From NCBI RefSeq assembly GCF_007002745.1, contig NZ_SGNY01000002.1, forward strand, positions 496,001-560,000: a stretch of 64,000 nucleotides of DNA, in the 5' to 3' direction. Below, piece by piece: positions 25,696 through 33,599 of this stretch. The position numbers and the translations under genes were made by a program. The stretch is from Martinezella rhizogenes. GTDB taxonomy: Bacteria; Pseudomonadota; Alphaproteobacteria; Rhizobiales; Rhizobiaceae. The notes beneath the pieces were generated by a model. The model saw nothing but the letters and a program-made list of their open reading frames with translations, did no database searches and was not told the origin of the DNA. The number at the start of each line of letters is the position of its first letter. Position 1 is the first letter of the stretch.

Positions 25696-26490
25696 ATGCA
25701 GAACGAAACGCTGCCGCTCCCCATCCAGAGCCCCCTGCTCGCCGCCTCTGGTGAAAACCGTGTTCGCCACGGTTTCTTCACCCGGCAGGGCGGCGTCTCC
25801 TCGGGGCTTTATCAGGGTCTCAATGTCGGTCTCGGCTCGCATGACGAGCCGGAACTTGTGCAGGAAAACCGGCGGCGCGTGGCGCAATGGTTCGGCCTTT
25901 CGGCTGAACGCCTTGCCACCGTGCATCAGGTCCATTCCCCCGATGTTCTCGTGGTCGATGAAAGCTATGACGGCAACCGCCCGCAGGCCGATGCGATGGT
26001 GACGGCGACACCGGGTTTCGTGCTCGGCGTCTTGAGCGCCGATTGCGGCCCGATCCTGTTTGCCGATGCCGAAGCCGGCGTCGTGGGCGCCGCCCATGCC
26101 GGCTGGAAGGGTGCATTGTTCGGCGTTCTCGAAAACACCATCGAGACCATGACAAAACTGGGTGCCAGCCGCGAGCGTATCGTCGCCTCACTCGGCCCCT
26201 CCATCAGCCAGAGCAATTACGAGGTCGGGCCGGAATATGTGGCACGCTTCACCGATATCGATCCGGCTTACGCGGATTATTTCACCGCAGCCGAGAAGCA
26301 GGGCCACGCGCTCTTCGACCTCAAGCGGTTTACCATCGACCGCCTGACCAAAGCCGGCGTCAGGGCGGAAAATCTCGGCCTCTGCACCTATCCTGACGAA
26401 GAACGTTTTTATTCCTATCGCCGCACGACCCACCGCGCCGAACCCGATTACGGCCGGCAGATTTCCGCAATCGCAATTCTGGAGGACTGA
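25696..26490 (+). CDS. pgeF: Peptidoglycan editing factor PgeF (laccase-domain, YfiH family)
   Basis: A 264-residue Cu-oxidase_4 / DUF152 protein. Conserved metal ligands are visible in TVHQVHSPDVLVVD, LSADCGPILFAD (Cys) and VGAAHAGWKGALFG (His), with SLGPSISQSNYEVG after them. E. coli PgeF removes misincorporated L-Ser from peptidoglycan precursors, while related proteins were described as purine nucleoside phosphorylases or polyphenol oxidases. The stop is one base before the next ATG, so it is coupled with the M24 gene. Confidence 0.93.
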   Translation: MQNETLPLPIQSPLLAASGENRVRHGFFTRQGGVSSGLYQGLNVGLGSHDEPELVQENRRRVAQWFGLSAERLATVHQVHSPDVLVVDESYDGNRPQADAMVTATPGFVLGVLSADCGPILFADAEAGVVGAAHAGWKGALFGVLENTIETMTKLGASRERIVASLGPSISQSNYEVGPEYVARFTDIDPAYADYFTAAEKQGHALFDLKRFTIDRLTKAGVRAENLGLCTYPDEERFYSYRRTTHRAEPDYGRQISAIAILED

Positions 26491-26491
26491 C

Positions 26492-27643
26492 ATGGCCCTG
26501 CACTTCGAGCTTTCGGAATTCGATGCCCGCCGCGAACGGCTGATGGCGAAAATGGCGGAAGAGAAGCTGGATGCCCTGCTGCTTTTCGCGCAGGAAAGCA
26601 TGTATTGGCTGACCGGTTACGACACCTTCGGCTACTGCTTCTTCCAGACGCTGGTGGTCAAGTCGGATGGCTCGATGACATTGCTGACCCGCTCGGCCGA
26701 CCTGCGCCAGGCGCGCAATACCTCGATCATCGAAAATATCCTCATCTGGGTCGACCGGCCCAATGCCGACCCGACGCTCGATCTTAAAAATCTCCTGAGT
26801 GACCTCGACCTGCTCGGCGCAAAGATTGGCGTGGAATACGATACCCACGGCATGACCGGCCGTGTTGCCCGGCTGCTGGACAACCAGCTTGCCAGCTTTG
26901 GCCAGATGGTTGACGCCTCATACCTCGTCAGCACGCTCAGGCTCGTCAAAAGCCCGGCCGAGATTGCTTATGCCCGCAAGGCCGGCCAGCTGGCCGACGA
27001 CGCCCTAGACGCCGCTCTGCCGCTCATCAAGGCCGGCGCGGACGAAGCCGCAATTCTTGCAGCGATGCAGGGCGCGGTTCTGGCGGGCGGCGGCGATTAT
27101 CCCGCCAATGAATTCATCATCGGCTCCGGCGCGGATGCGCTGCTGTGCCGTTACAAATCCGGCCGCCGCAGGCTCGACACCAAGGACCAGCTGACGCTGG
27201 AATGGGCCGGCGTCAGCGCCCATTACCATGCCGCGATGATGCGCACAGTGGTAATCGGCGAACAGGACTTCCGCCAGAAGGAGCTTTACAGCGCCTGCCT
27301 GCAAAACCTCACCGCCATTGAGGATGTATTGCGGCCGGGCAAGACCTTCGGCGATGTCTTCGACGTGCATGCCCGCGTCATGGACGAGCGCGGGCTCACC
27401 CGCCACCGGCTGAACTCCTGCGGTTATTCGCTGGGAGCGCGTTTCTCCCCTTCCTGGATGGAGCATCAGATGTTCCATGCCGGCAATCCGCAGGAGATTA
27501 CCAGCGACATGACGCTGTTCGTGCATATGATCGTGATGGACTCCGACGCCGGCACCGCCATGACGCTCGGCCAGACCTATCTGACCACCGACGGCGCTCC
27601 CGAGCCGCTCTCACGCCATAGCCTCGATCTTCTCACAGCTTAA
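26492..27643 (+). CDS. M24-family (aminopeptidase P/creatinase-like) hydrolase, atypical site
   Basis: A 383-residue pita-bread-fold protein with a creatinase-type N-terminal domain (ALLLFAQESMYWLTGYDTFGYCFFQTLVV) and a C-terminal M24 domain (NEFIIGSGADALLCRYKSGRRRL). The usual five metal ligands seem altered. The two aspartates are replaced in LEWAGVSAHYHAAMMRT. The GHGIG-type His region reads CGYSLGARFSPSW, and the terminal glutamates are missing (MTLFVHMIVMDSD, TLGQTYLTTDG). It may act without metals, like creatinase, or resemble ectoine hydrolase DoeA. It is the last gene of the lgt cluster. Confidence 0.85.
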   Translation: MALHFELSEFDARRERLMAKMAEEKLDALLLFAQESMYWLTGYDTFGYCFFQTLVVKSDGSMTLLTRSADLRQARNTSIIENILIWVDRPNADPTLDLKNLLSDLDLLGAKIGVEYDTHGMTGRVARLLDNQLASFGQMVDASYLVSTLRLVKSPAEIAYARKAGQLADDALDAALPLIKAGADEAAILAAMQGAVLAGGGDYPANEFIIGSGADALLCRYKSGRRRLDTKDQLTLEWAGVSAHYHAAMMRTVVIGEQDFRQKELYSACLQNLTAIEDVLRPGKTFGDVFDVHARVMDERGLTRHRLNSCGYSLGARFSPSWMEHQMFHAGNPQEITSDMTLFVHMIVMDSDAGTAMTLGQTYLTTDGAPEPLSRHSLDLLTA

Positions 27644-27715
27644 ATCACCGCCGGGTTTGACAGAGCGGGAAAACCGCCCTTACATTGCCGCACCTTGGGC
27701 AAGAAGGAGCGGAAC

Positions 27716-27736
27716 ATGAGAGAAAACGTCACATGA
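27716..27736 (+). CDS. Six-codon leader reading frame overlapping the lipoprotein start
   Basis: ATG at 27716 stands 6-10 bases after a strong AAGGAGCGG site and reads MRENVT, then TGA at 27734-27736. That stop overlaps the lipoprotein ATG (27733) as ATGA. The lipoprotein start has only GAGAGAAA upstream, so its translation may depend on ribosomes ending this mini-frame. This is inference from layout. Confidence 0.4.
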   Translation: MRENVT

Positions 27737-28497
27737 GCCGGACGGGGTTCGTCCCCCCTCTCCCAGCCTTTGTCTTTCCAGCTCTTGCCGTTCCAGCGCT
27801 GGTTTTGGCCCTCGCGGGCTGCAACACCACGGAGGCGCTGACCCCGCAGGTGGACGTCGGCCACAACGCTACACAATCGACGCCGGTAACCCAGGGCGAT
27901 CTCGACCAGATGGCCGCCGCCGCCGACCGCGCGCCGCCAGGCGCTTCGGCGACCGCATCGTCCGTGCCGGCCTATGCGCCACAGAATTCCTTGCAGGCGC
28001 AGGCACAGGCGCTTTCGAGCGGCAACCAGTATGGTGAGCCGCTTGGCGAGGCCCCTTCATCCGCAGCATCGCCTGCAGGTGGCCAGCCACCACCCACGCA
28101 ACAGACGGCCGCCCTTGCTCCGGCGGGTTCCGGCAATACCATCCGCTTCCTGCCGATCATCGGCGCGCCCGTTCAGGCCGTCACGCCGCTCTCGCGGCAA
28201 CTGGGTGCCGAAGCACGGGCCAAGGGACTGACCATCCGCGCCTCCAACGACAATTCGGCAGAGAACATCCTGAAAGGATATTTCTCCGCCTTCGCCGATG
28301 GCGGCAAGGTCAATGTCATTTACGTCTGGGACGTTCTGGATGCCAATGGCGTGCGGCTTCACCGTCTTCAGGGACAGGAGACAGTGGCCGCAAAGGGCAG
28401 CGATCCATGGGCCGCCGTGACCGACAGGGTGATGCAGGATATCGCCGCAAAAACGCTCAATGACTATTCATCATGGAAGCAGTCTCAAAGGGGATGA
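27733..28497 (+). CDS. Putative lipoprotein, unknown function
   Basis: A 254-residue exported protein. A hydrophobic signal (FVFPALAVPALVLALAGCNTT) ends in the lipobox LAGC, with the lipidated Cys at about residue 30. The middle (residues 30-140) is low-complexity, rich in Ala, Pro, Ser and Gln, and probably a disordered tether. The C-terminal domain (IRFLPIIGAPVQAVTPLSRQLGAEARAKGL through VNVIYVWDVLDANGVRLHRLQGQE) looks compact and resembles a conserved rhizobial lipoprotein domain. Lgt, which would modify it, is encoded nearby. Confidence 0.82.
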   Translation: MSRTGFVPPLPAFVFPALAVPALVLALAGCNTTEALTPQVDVGHNATQSTPVTQGDLDQMAAAADRAPPGASATASSVPAYAPQNSLQAQAQALSSGNQYGEPLGEAPSSAASPAGGQPPPTQQTAALAPAGSGNTIRFLPIIGAPVQAVTPLSRQLGAEARAKGLTIRASNDNSAENILKGYFSAFADGGKVNVIYVWDVLDANGVRLHRLQGQETVAAKGSDPWAAVTDRVMQDIAAKTLNDYSSWKQSQRG

Positions 28498-28717
28498 GGT
28501 GAAACGGCGGGAGAAGTCACAGAGATTTCATGAAAATCATTGCGAAAGCGCTGAGTCCTCTTGCAATCGGAAGCAACAACGCTATTAAGGCGCGCATGGC
28601 AACAAGGCGTGTCCGGCAAAGGCTTTTCGGCCGGATGTTCCTCCCCTTGAACGACGCTTGGTTACGGCAGACAGACTTCCGTAGCGCAAGGCGATGGCAT
28701 GGAAACAGGCGGCCGCA

Positions 28718-29650
28718 ATGAAGGTTTTCGCAGGCAATTCGAACCGGCACCTTGCCGAAGCGATCTGCAAGTATCTCAACGTTCCTCTCGGAAATGCCAC
28801 CGTAAAGCGGTTTGCTGATCAGGAAATATTCGTAGAAATCAGTGAAAACGTACGTGGCGAGGACGTTTTCGTCGTTCAGTCCACATCGTTTCCGGCCAAC
28901 GATCATCTGATGGAACTGCTCATCATGATCGATGCCATGCGCCGCTCCTCGGCAAAGCGCATCACCGCGGTGCTTCCGTATTTCGGTTATGCCCGCCAGG
29001 ATCGCAAGGCCGGCCCCCGCACACCGATTTCCGCCAAGCTCGTCGCCAACCTGATCACCGAAGCCGGCGCCGACCGCGTCTTGACGCTCGATCTTCATGC
29101 CGGCCAGATCCAGGGCTTTTTCGATATCCCGACCGACAATCTCTTCGCAGCCCCCATTCTGGCCCGCGACATCAAGGAACATTACGACACCAACAACGTC
29201 ATGGTCGTTTCACCCGACGTCGGCGGCGTGGTGCGCGCCCGCGCCCTGTCGAAGCGTCTGGACTGTCTGCTGGCCATTGTCGACAAACGCCGCGACCGTC
29301 CGGGTGAATCTGAAGTCATGAACGTTATCGGTGATGTTTCCGGCAAGGATTGCATCCTCATCGACGACATCATCGATTCCGGCGGCACGCTTTGCAATGC
29401 GGCCGAAGCGCTGTTGAAGAAGGGCGCCACCAGCGTCACCGCCTATATTACCCACGGCGTGCTTTCCGGCGGCGCAGTTGCCCGCGTGGCTTCCTCGAAG
29501 CTGCGCGAACTCGTCATCACCGACAGCATCCAGCCCACCACCGGCGTGCAATCCGCGCATAATATCCGCGTCATCAGCACGGCGGGCCTGCTCGGCGAAG
29601 CGATCAACCGCACCGCGCAGGAACAGTCGGTGTCCGGCCTGTTCGACTGA
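28718..29650 (+). CDS. prs: Ribose-phosphate pyrophosphokinase
   Basis: Makes PRPP from ribose 5-phosphate and ATP, feeding nucleotide, His and Trp synthesis. It has 310 residues from ATG 28718; the frame is open to 28694 but MKVFAGNSN is the conserved start. Visible are the ATP/ribose loop [35 protein letters not shown], the metal site [18 protein letters not shown], the catalytic flexible loop [11 protein letters not shown], and the PRPP-binding signature [13 protein letters not shown]. It is followed by a class 1 palindromic repeat. Confidence 0.97.
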   Translation: MKVFAGNSNRHLAEAICKYLNVPLGNATVKRFADQEIFVEISENVRGEDVFVVQSTSFPANDHLMELLIMIDAMRRSSAKRITAVLPYFGYARQDRKAGPRTPISAKLVANLITEAGADRVLTLDLHAGQIQGFFDIPTDNLFAAPILARDIKEHYDTNNVMVVSPDVGGVVRARALSKRLDCLLAIVDKRRDRPGESEVMNVIGDVSGKDCILIDDIIDSGGTLCNAAEALLKKGATSVTAYITHGVLSGGAVARVASSKLRELVITDSIQPTTGVQSAHNIRVISTAGLLGEAINRTAQEQSVSGLFD

Positions 29651-29668
29651 CGCTGCCGTCATCTCGCG

Positions 29669-29751
29669 CTCAGTCATCCTCGGGCTTGACCCGAGGATTC
29701 TTTGATTTCAACGAGTTATGGATCCTCGGGTCAAGCCCGAGGATGACTGAG
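29669..29751. repeat. Intergenic palindromic repeat, class 1 copy B (perfect 30-bp arms)
   Basis: Left arm 29669-29698 (starts CTCAGTCATCCTCGGGCTTG) and right arm 29722-29751 are perfect inverse copies over 30 bp, separated by 23 bases. Each arm again contains CCTCGGG-CTTGA-CCCGAGG. It shares its core with the repeat at 11763. It lies 18 bases after prs and may act as its 3' end. The rest of the gap up to 29940 holds nothing I recognise. Confidence 0.9.
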
Positions 29752-29940
29752 GGTTTGAAAACCTCGCATCCGAGCGTTCGCTGAACGCATGCGCGTTTCA
29801 AGTCAAAAAATCGCACGATTTATATTGTTGGGAACACAAGCCGCCCTGCAGCACGTATTCTCGACCAAAGGTCGCTGCCTTTCGCCTTACGGAAACCATT
29901 GACGCGTTAAAGCGCAATCTCAAGAATCATTCTGCATCCC

Positions 29941-30789
29941 TCAAGGCGATGCCGCACCCGCATCCGGCGGACGCTGCAGGCGTGTGGCGGCAGCCTTGAT
30001 TTTCGGCCACAAGCGCCGGGCCCGCACACGCACCGCATGGCTGCCATTGCGCCACAGGCTCACGGTATCGGCCGTGACGGCATCACTCGTAAACAGATGT
30101 CGATGGCGACCAATTGCCAGCGCCCGGTAGAGAAACAGCGTCGTCAGGGCTGAAAACAGCACAGACATCACCACATCGCTGAGGAAATGCCCACCGGCCG
30201 CGATACGAAGACCGGACATGAGGATAACCGCGCCGGCGGCGAAGCTGCCCATCGCAACACGACCGCGCCATTGCAGGCCGGGCCAGACGAGCGCGCAGAG
30301 CGGCAGGAAAAAACTCGCGATCAGCGCCGTTTCCCCCGAGGAAAACGAACAGTTGGAAAAACACTGCGTGCTGAACTGGAAAGGCGGCGTAAATAGCTGC
30401 TGCCCGCCGAAATCGCTGACGCTGAATGGCCGGGCGCGACCAATATTGGCCTTAAGCACGCCGTTCACCAGAAGCCCGGCGCACAGAACCACCGGCCCGC
30501 AGAGGAAAGCCCAGACCCGCCAGCCGGTGCGCTGCAGGGAGCCAAGCCGGATGTTGCCGATAAGGACGATGAAGGCCAGAATGGTGGCGAGCTCCGTCAG
30601 CTCGCGCAATGTGTCGCGAAACCACTCAGGCAGCGGCTCGCGGCCAGACCACAAATTTCCCTCAGGAGAGAAGAACAGCGAAGAGAACCCAAGATCGATA
30701 GATGGGAAGGTCGCAAACAGGATGACAAGCGCCAGGGTAACGAACATTACCCAGATGGTGATCCGCATATGCGAAAGGTCATTGTCCAT
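29941..30789 (-). CDS. PAP2-family lipid phosphatase (LpxE/LpxF-like)
   Basis: A 282-residue inner-membrane protein with about six helices. The three phosphatase motifs are present in the form used by lipid A and undecaprenyl phosphatases: KANIGRARP, FSSGETALIASF (the PSGH-type block with Glu) and LRIAAGGHFLSDV. The active site would face the periplasm. The ATG at 30789 has a GGGAGG site and overlaps the upstream glycosyltransferase by 11 bases. Operon context with a polyprenyl-phosphate sugar synthase and an ArnT-like enzyme suggests lipid A or carrier dephosphorylation; the exact substrate is open. Confidence 0.88.
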   Translation of the reverse strand: MDNDLSHMRITIWVMFVTLALVILFATFPSIDLGFSSLFFSPEGNLWSGREPLPEWFRDTLRELTELATILAFIVLIGNIRLGSLQRTGWRVWAFLCGPVVLCAGLLVNGVLKANIGRARPFSVSDFGGQQLFTPPFQFSTQCFSNCSFSSGETALIASFFLPLCALVWPGLQWRGRVAMGSFAAGAVILMSGLRIAAGGHFLSDVVMSVLFSALTTLFLYRALAIGRHRHLFTSDAVTADTVSLWRNGSHAVRVRARRLWPKIKAAATRLQRPPDAGAASP

Positions 30790-32290
30790 TGGCACCTCCC
30801 GGAATGCACTGCGGCAGCAGGCGCCACAGCCCGATTTCCCTGCCTTCAAGGAAGCCCGGCCCGGCAGTCCAGCGCGCAACCGGCGCCTCACTGGCAAGGC
30901 AGGCCGGCAGGCCATCCATGCTTGCCAGGAACAGGGGATTTTTGGCCTCACCGGCTTTCAGCGGATAAAGAAGCGCATAATGGCTGGACGGCACGCCGGT
31001 TTCCGGCAATGCGCGTGTCAGAACCTGTTTTTCATCCCGCAGCTGATAAAAAAGCTCGGCCAATATGGAGCGATCGGAAGCGACAATGGCATCCGCCCCC
31101 GCCTCTTTCGCCCGCGTAAAACCGGTGGACACCAATTCCGACCGACCGAGATAACGCTTCATCGCCAGCTCGCCGCTCGGCAGGCGCAGTTCCGTCCCGG
31201 CAATCGTCATGACGGGCAGCGCGACGGCGACGATGCCACCGAGCACGAGTGTGGAGACCGTCAGCCAGCGCCGGGATGCCAGCACCGGCACCGCCAGAAG
31301 CACACCCGCGGCATAGGCCCCGACAGCCCAGTTGGCGAGCGCCCGCGACATCAAACCCTGCGCCGTGATCAACAGCACGATCGGCACCGAGAGGGCGACC
31401 AGCGCCCGGGTTTCGGCACTCTTTGCCCGGAAGGTCGCGACGATCATGGCGACGAAGACAAACGGCCCGACAACACCCGCCTGCGAGAAGAAAAACTCAA
31501 GCGCCGGACCGATTTTCAGCTGAATGCCGTTCCAGTTGGCATTGTCGGCCGTATGGCGCGCAGTCATGAAATCATGTGCCGCATTCCACCACAGATTGGG
31601 AGCTATGACCGTGACGCAGACAAGGGCGGCAATGCCTGCGTCCCGCAGCCGGATGCGCCAGCCCATGCAAAGCCAGCCAGCCGCGATGAAGCAGGGCAGA
31701 AAATAGATCATCGCATATTTCGACATCAGGCCGAGGCCGAAACAGAGACCGAGCGCAAGGCTCCAGCCCACTGCCGCCCTGCCCTCACTCCGAGCCTGCG
31801 CCAGCTTGCGCACGCAGATCATCGACATCACTATGAACAGCATCATCGGCGTATCGGTCGAAATCAGCAGGCTGCCGAGCGTCACGGCGGGCAACGTCAG
31901 ATAGACGACGGCGGCGAGCGACGCCAGCCTTACATCGTAAATCATGCGCCCGAGAACAAGGATGGCCGCCGCCGCGACGCCATGCACCACGGGTGCGGCC
32001 AACCGCACCTGAAAGGTGCCCTCGCCGCCGCCCAGAATGCTGAATGCACGAATGAGCCAGCCGATCAGCGGCGGTTTGGAATAGGCGCCGAGAGCCATCT
32101 CCCGGCCCCACAGCCAATATTGCGCCTCATCGACGAACAGATCGGTTCGATTGAAGGCAAGGCCGAGGACGCGCAGCACCGTTACAAACACGATGGCCGC
32201 AAGCGCCAGCGTCATCCACTGGCGCTGCTGGCTCGCCTGCGCATAGGGCAAAGCCGCTGCCCCGTCACGCATGCTGGCGGCGTTCTGCAT
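30779..32290 (-). CDS. ArnT/PMT-like GT39-type glycosyltransferase
   Basis: A 503-residue polytopic GT-C enzyme. The first periplasmic loop carries the acidic catalytic motif in NRTDLFVDEAQYWLWGREMALGAYSKPPLIGW. About eleven TM helices follow, and the C-terminal domain is soluble and periplasmic (VASDRSILAELFYQLRDEKQVL). Such enzymes move a sugar from a polyprenyl-phosphate carrier to lipid A, LPS core or proteins. Rhizobial examples are the Rgt galacturonosyltransferases. The neighbouring GT2 protein would make the donor. ATG 32272 is an alternative start with less overlap. Confidence 0.88.
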   Translation of the reverse strand: MQNAASMRDGAAALPYAQASQQRQWMTLALAAIVFVTVLRVLGLAFNRTDLFVDEAQYWLWGREMALGAYSKPPLIGWLIRAFSILGGGEGTFQVRLAAPVVHGVAAAAILVLGRMIYDVRLASLAAVVYLTLPAVTLGSLLISTDTPMMLFIVMSMICVRKLAQARSEGRAAVGWSLALGLCFGLGLMSKYAMIYFLPCFIAAGWLCMGWRIRLRDAGIAALVCVTVIAPNLWWNAAHDFMTARHTADNANWNGIQLKIGPALEFFFSQAGVVGPFVFVAMIVATFRAKSAETRALVALSVPIVLLITAQGLMSRALANWAVGAYAAGVLLAVPVLASRRWLTVSTLVLGGIVAVALPVMTIAGTELRLPSGELAMKRYLGRSELVSTGFTRAKEAGADAIVASDRSILAELFYQLRDEKQVLTRALPETGVPSSHYALLYPLKAGEAKNPLFLASMDGLPACLASEAPVARWTAGPGFLEGREIGLWRLLPQCIPGGANGQ

Positions 32291-32576
32291 GGATCAACCA
32301 GAGATTTCGGGCATAGATGAACAGGCCGGACGCCTGTCCGATGATGAAGACCGGGTCGCGACGCCAAACCGCATAGGACAACAGCACAAGGCCGCCGAGA
32401 ACGGAAAAATACCAGAAGGCCACCGGGATGACCGAACGGTTGGCCCGTTCCGACGAAATCCACTGAACCAGAAAACGCATGGTGAACAGCATCTGGCCCA
32501 TGAAGCCGGTCATGACCCACAGAAATTCCTTCCAGCTGTTCACATGCAGCATGGACCATATGGCCGGTGTATTCAC
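32265..32576 (-). CDS. Lipid A biosynthesis N-terminal (LAB-N) domain membrane protein
   Basis: A 103-residue protein of three TM helices (WKEFLWVMTGFMGQMLFTMRFLVQWISSERANRSVIPVAFWYFSVLGGLVLLSYAVWRRDPVFIIGQASGLFIYARNLWLI). This is the stand-alone LAB-N domain. Its GQ and MRFxVQW motifs are typical, and it usually sits between a Dpm1-like GT2 and a GT39 gene, as here. It may help flip or hold the lipid-linked sugar, as ArnE/ArnF do, but this is not shown. The GTG start overlaps the upstream stop as GTGA. Confidence 0.9.
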   Translation of the reverse strand: MNTPAIWSMLHVNSWKEFLWVMTGFMGQMLFTMRFLVQWISSERANRSVIPVAFWYFSVLGGLVLLSYAVWRRDPVFIIGQASGLFIYARNLWLIHAERRQHA

Positions 32577-33412
32577 GGCGATGTCTCCGTTTTGAAAGTT
32601 TCGGCCCAGCTTGCCCGCTTGCGCCGGCGCAACAGCCAGGCGACGCCGATCAGATCGTGAATGCCGACAAGCGCGCGGCCGATATTGGTGTAATGGGAAT
32701 TGCCATGCTGCCGCGCCCGGTGCGTCACATCGACATGGGCGACCTGCCAGCCGTCGCGGTTAAACAGCGCCGGGAAATAGCGGTGGTGGTGATCGAAGTA
32801 GGGCAAGGCGAGATAGGCATCGCGGCGGAAGGCCTTGAGGCCGCAACCGGTATCGCGCGTTCCGTCCTTCAATATCCGCGCCCGAAGCCCATTGGCAAAG
32901 CGTGAGGAAAGCCGTTTTCCAAGCGTATCGCGCCGGCCGACGCGCTGGCCGGCCACCAGCCCTAGGCGGCCGGCGGCATTGGCGGCAAGAAGCGGCGCGA
33001 GAAGCGCCGGCAGATTATCCGGCGGGTTCTGGCCGTCGCCATCAAGCATGCAGATGACAGGCGCACGCGCCGCCTGCACACCGCTATGGATCGCCGCCGA
33101 TTGCCCGCCCTGACGGTTGTGCCGCACCAGCCGCAGCATGGGATAACGATCGCCGAGCGCAAGAACGGTATCCGCCGTGCGGTCGGAGGAAGCGTCATCC
33201 ACCACGACGATCTCGAACTGGCCGACCGGCTGGCAGGCAGCCACGATCTCCGCCACGAGCGTTTCCACGCTCGCTTCTTCATTGTGCATGGGCACGATAA
33301 CGGCGAAATCCGGCGTCGATCGCAAAGTGGCTCCGTCACATCCGTCTGCGCGGGTGGCGCAAACATCATCGATAGTGGCAGGAGATGGAGCGCGAAAAGC
33401 TTGCATGAACAT
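32573..33412 (-). CDS. Polyprenyl-phosphate glycosyltransferase, GT2 (Dpm1/RgtE-like)
   Basis: A 279-residue GT-A enzyme that would join a nucleotide sugar to a polyprenyl phosphate on the cytosolic face. Motifs are FAVIVPMHNEEASVETLV, IVVVDDASSDRTAD, the DXD-like CMLDGDGQNPPDNLPAL, and DTGCGLKAFRRDAYLALP. It lacks the C-terminal TM pair of ArnC/GtrB types, like Dpm1 and Rhizobium RgtE. ATG 33412 is used; 33406 is two codons shorter and the frame is open to 33526. It is the first gene of the four-gene set. Confidence 0.9.
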   Translation of the reverse strand: MFMQAFRAPSPATIDDVCATRADGCDGATLRSTPDFAVIVPMHNEEASVETLVAEIVAACQPVGQFEIVVVDDASSDRTADTVLALGDRYPMLRLVRHNRQGGQSAAIHSGVQAARAPVICMLDGDGQNPPDNLPALLAPLLAANAAGRLGLVAGQRVGRRDTLGKRLSSRFANGLRARILKDGTRDTGCGLKAFRRDAYLALPYFDHHHRYFPALFNRDGWQVAHVDVTHRARQHGNSHYTNIGRALVGIHDLIGVAWLLRRRKRASWAETFKTETSP

Positions 33413-33599
33413 GAACGACCGTTGAACTTCGCACGGTATGCGCCCGTTCTGTTGCAGTTTTATAACGGGTACGACGCCTGAACAGGTCGGCGATTTTTTC
33501 GCGGTATGCGGGAAATAATCATACAAATTTCAGCCCTTTAACGTGGCCGTAAACAATTGTTGCGACGCTGCGGCAACGTTTTTTTGGGGGAGGAAACAG

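Noticed and set aside
29669-29751. Class 1 palindrome as an insertion-sequence end
   Set aside because: No transposase gene or target duplication is present; the two copies are short and stand-alone.
30218-32320. 700-residue plus-strand open frame
   Set aside because: Antisense to the PAP2 and GT39 genes, rich in Arg/His/Gln as expected from reversed high-GC coding, and without domains.
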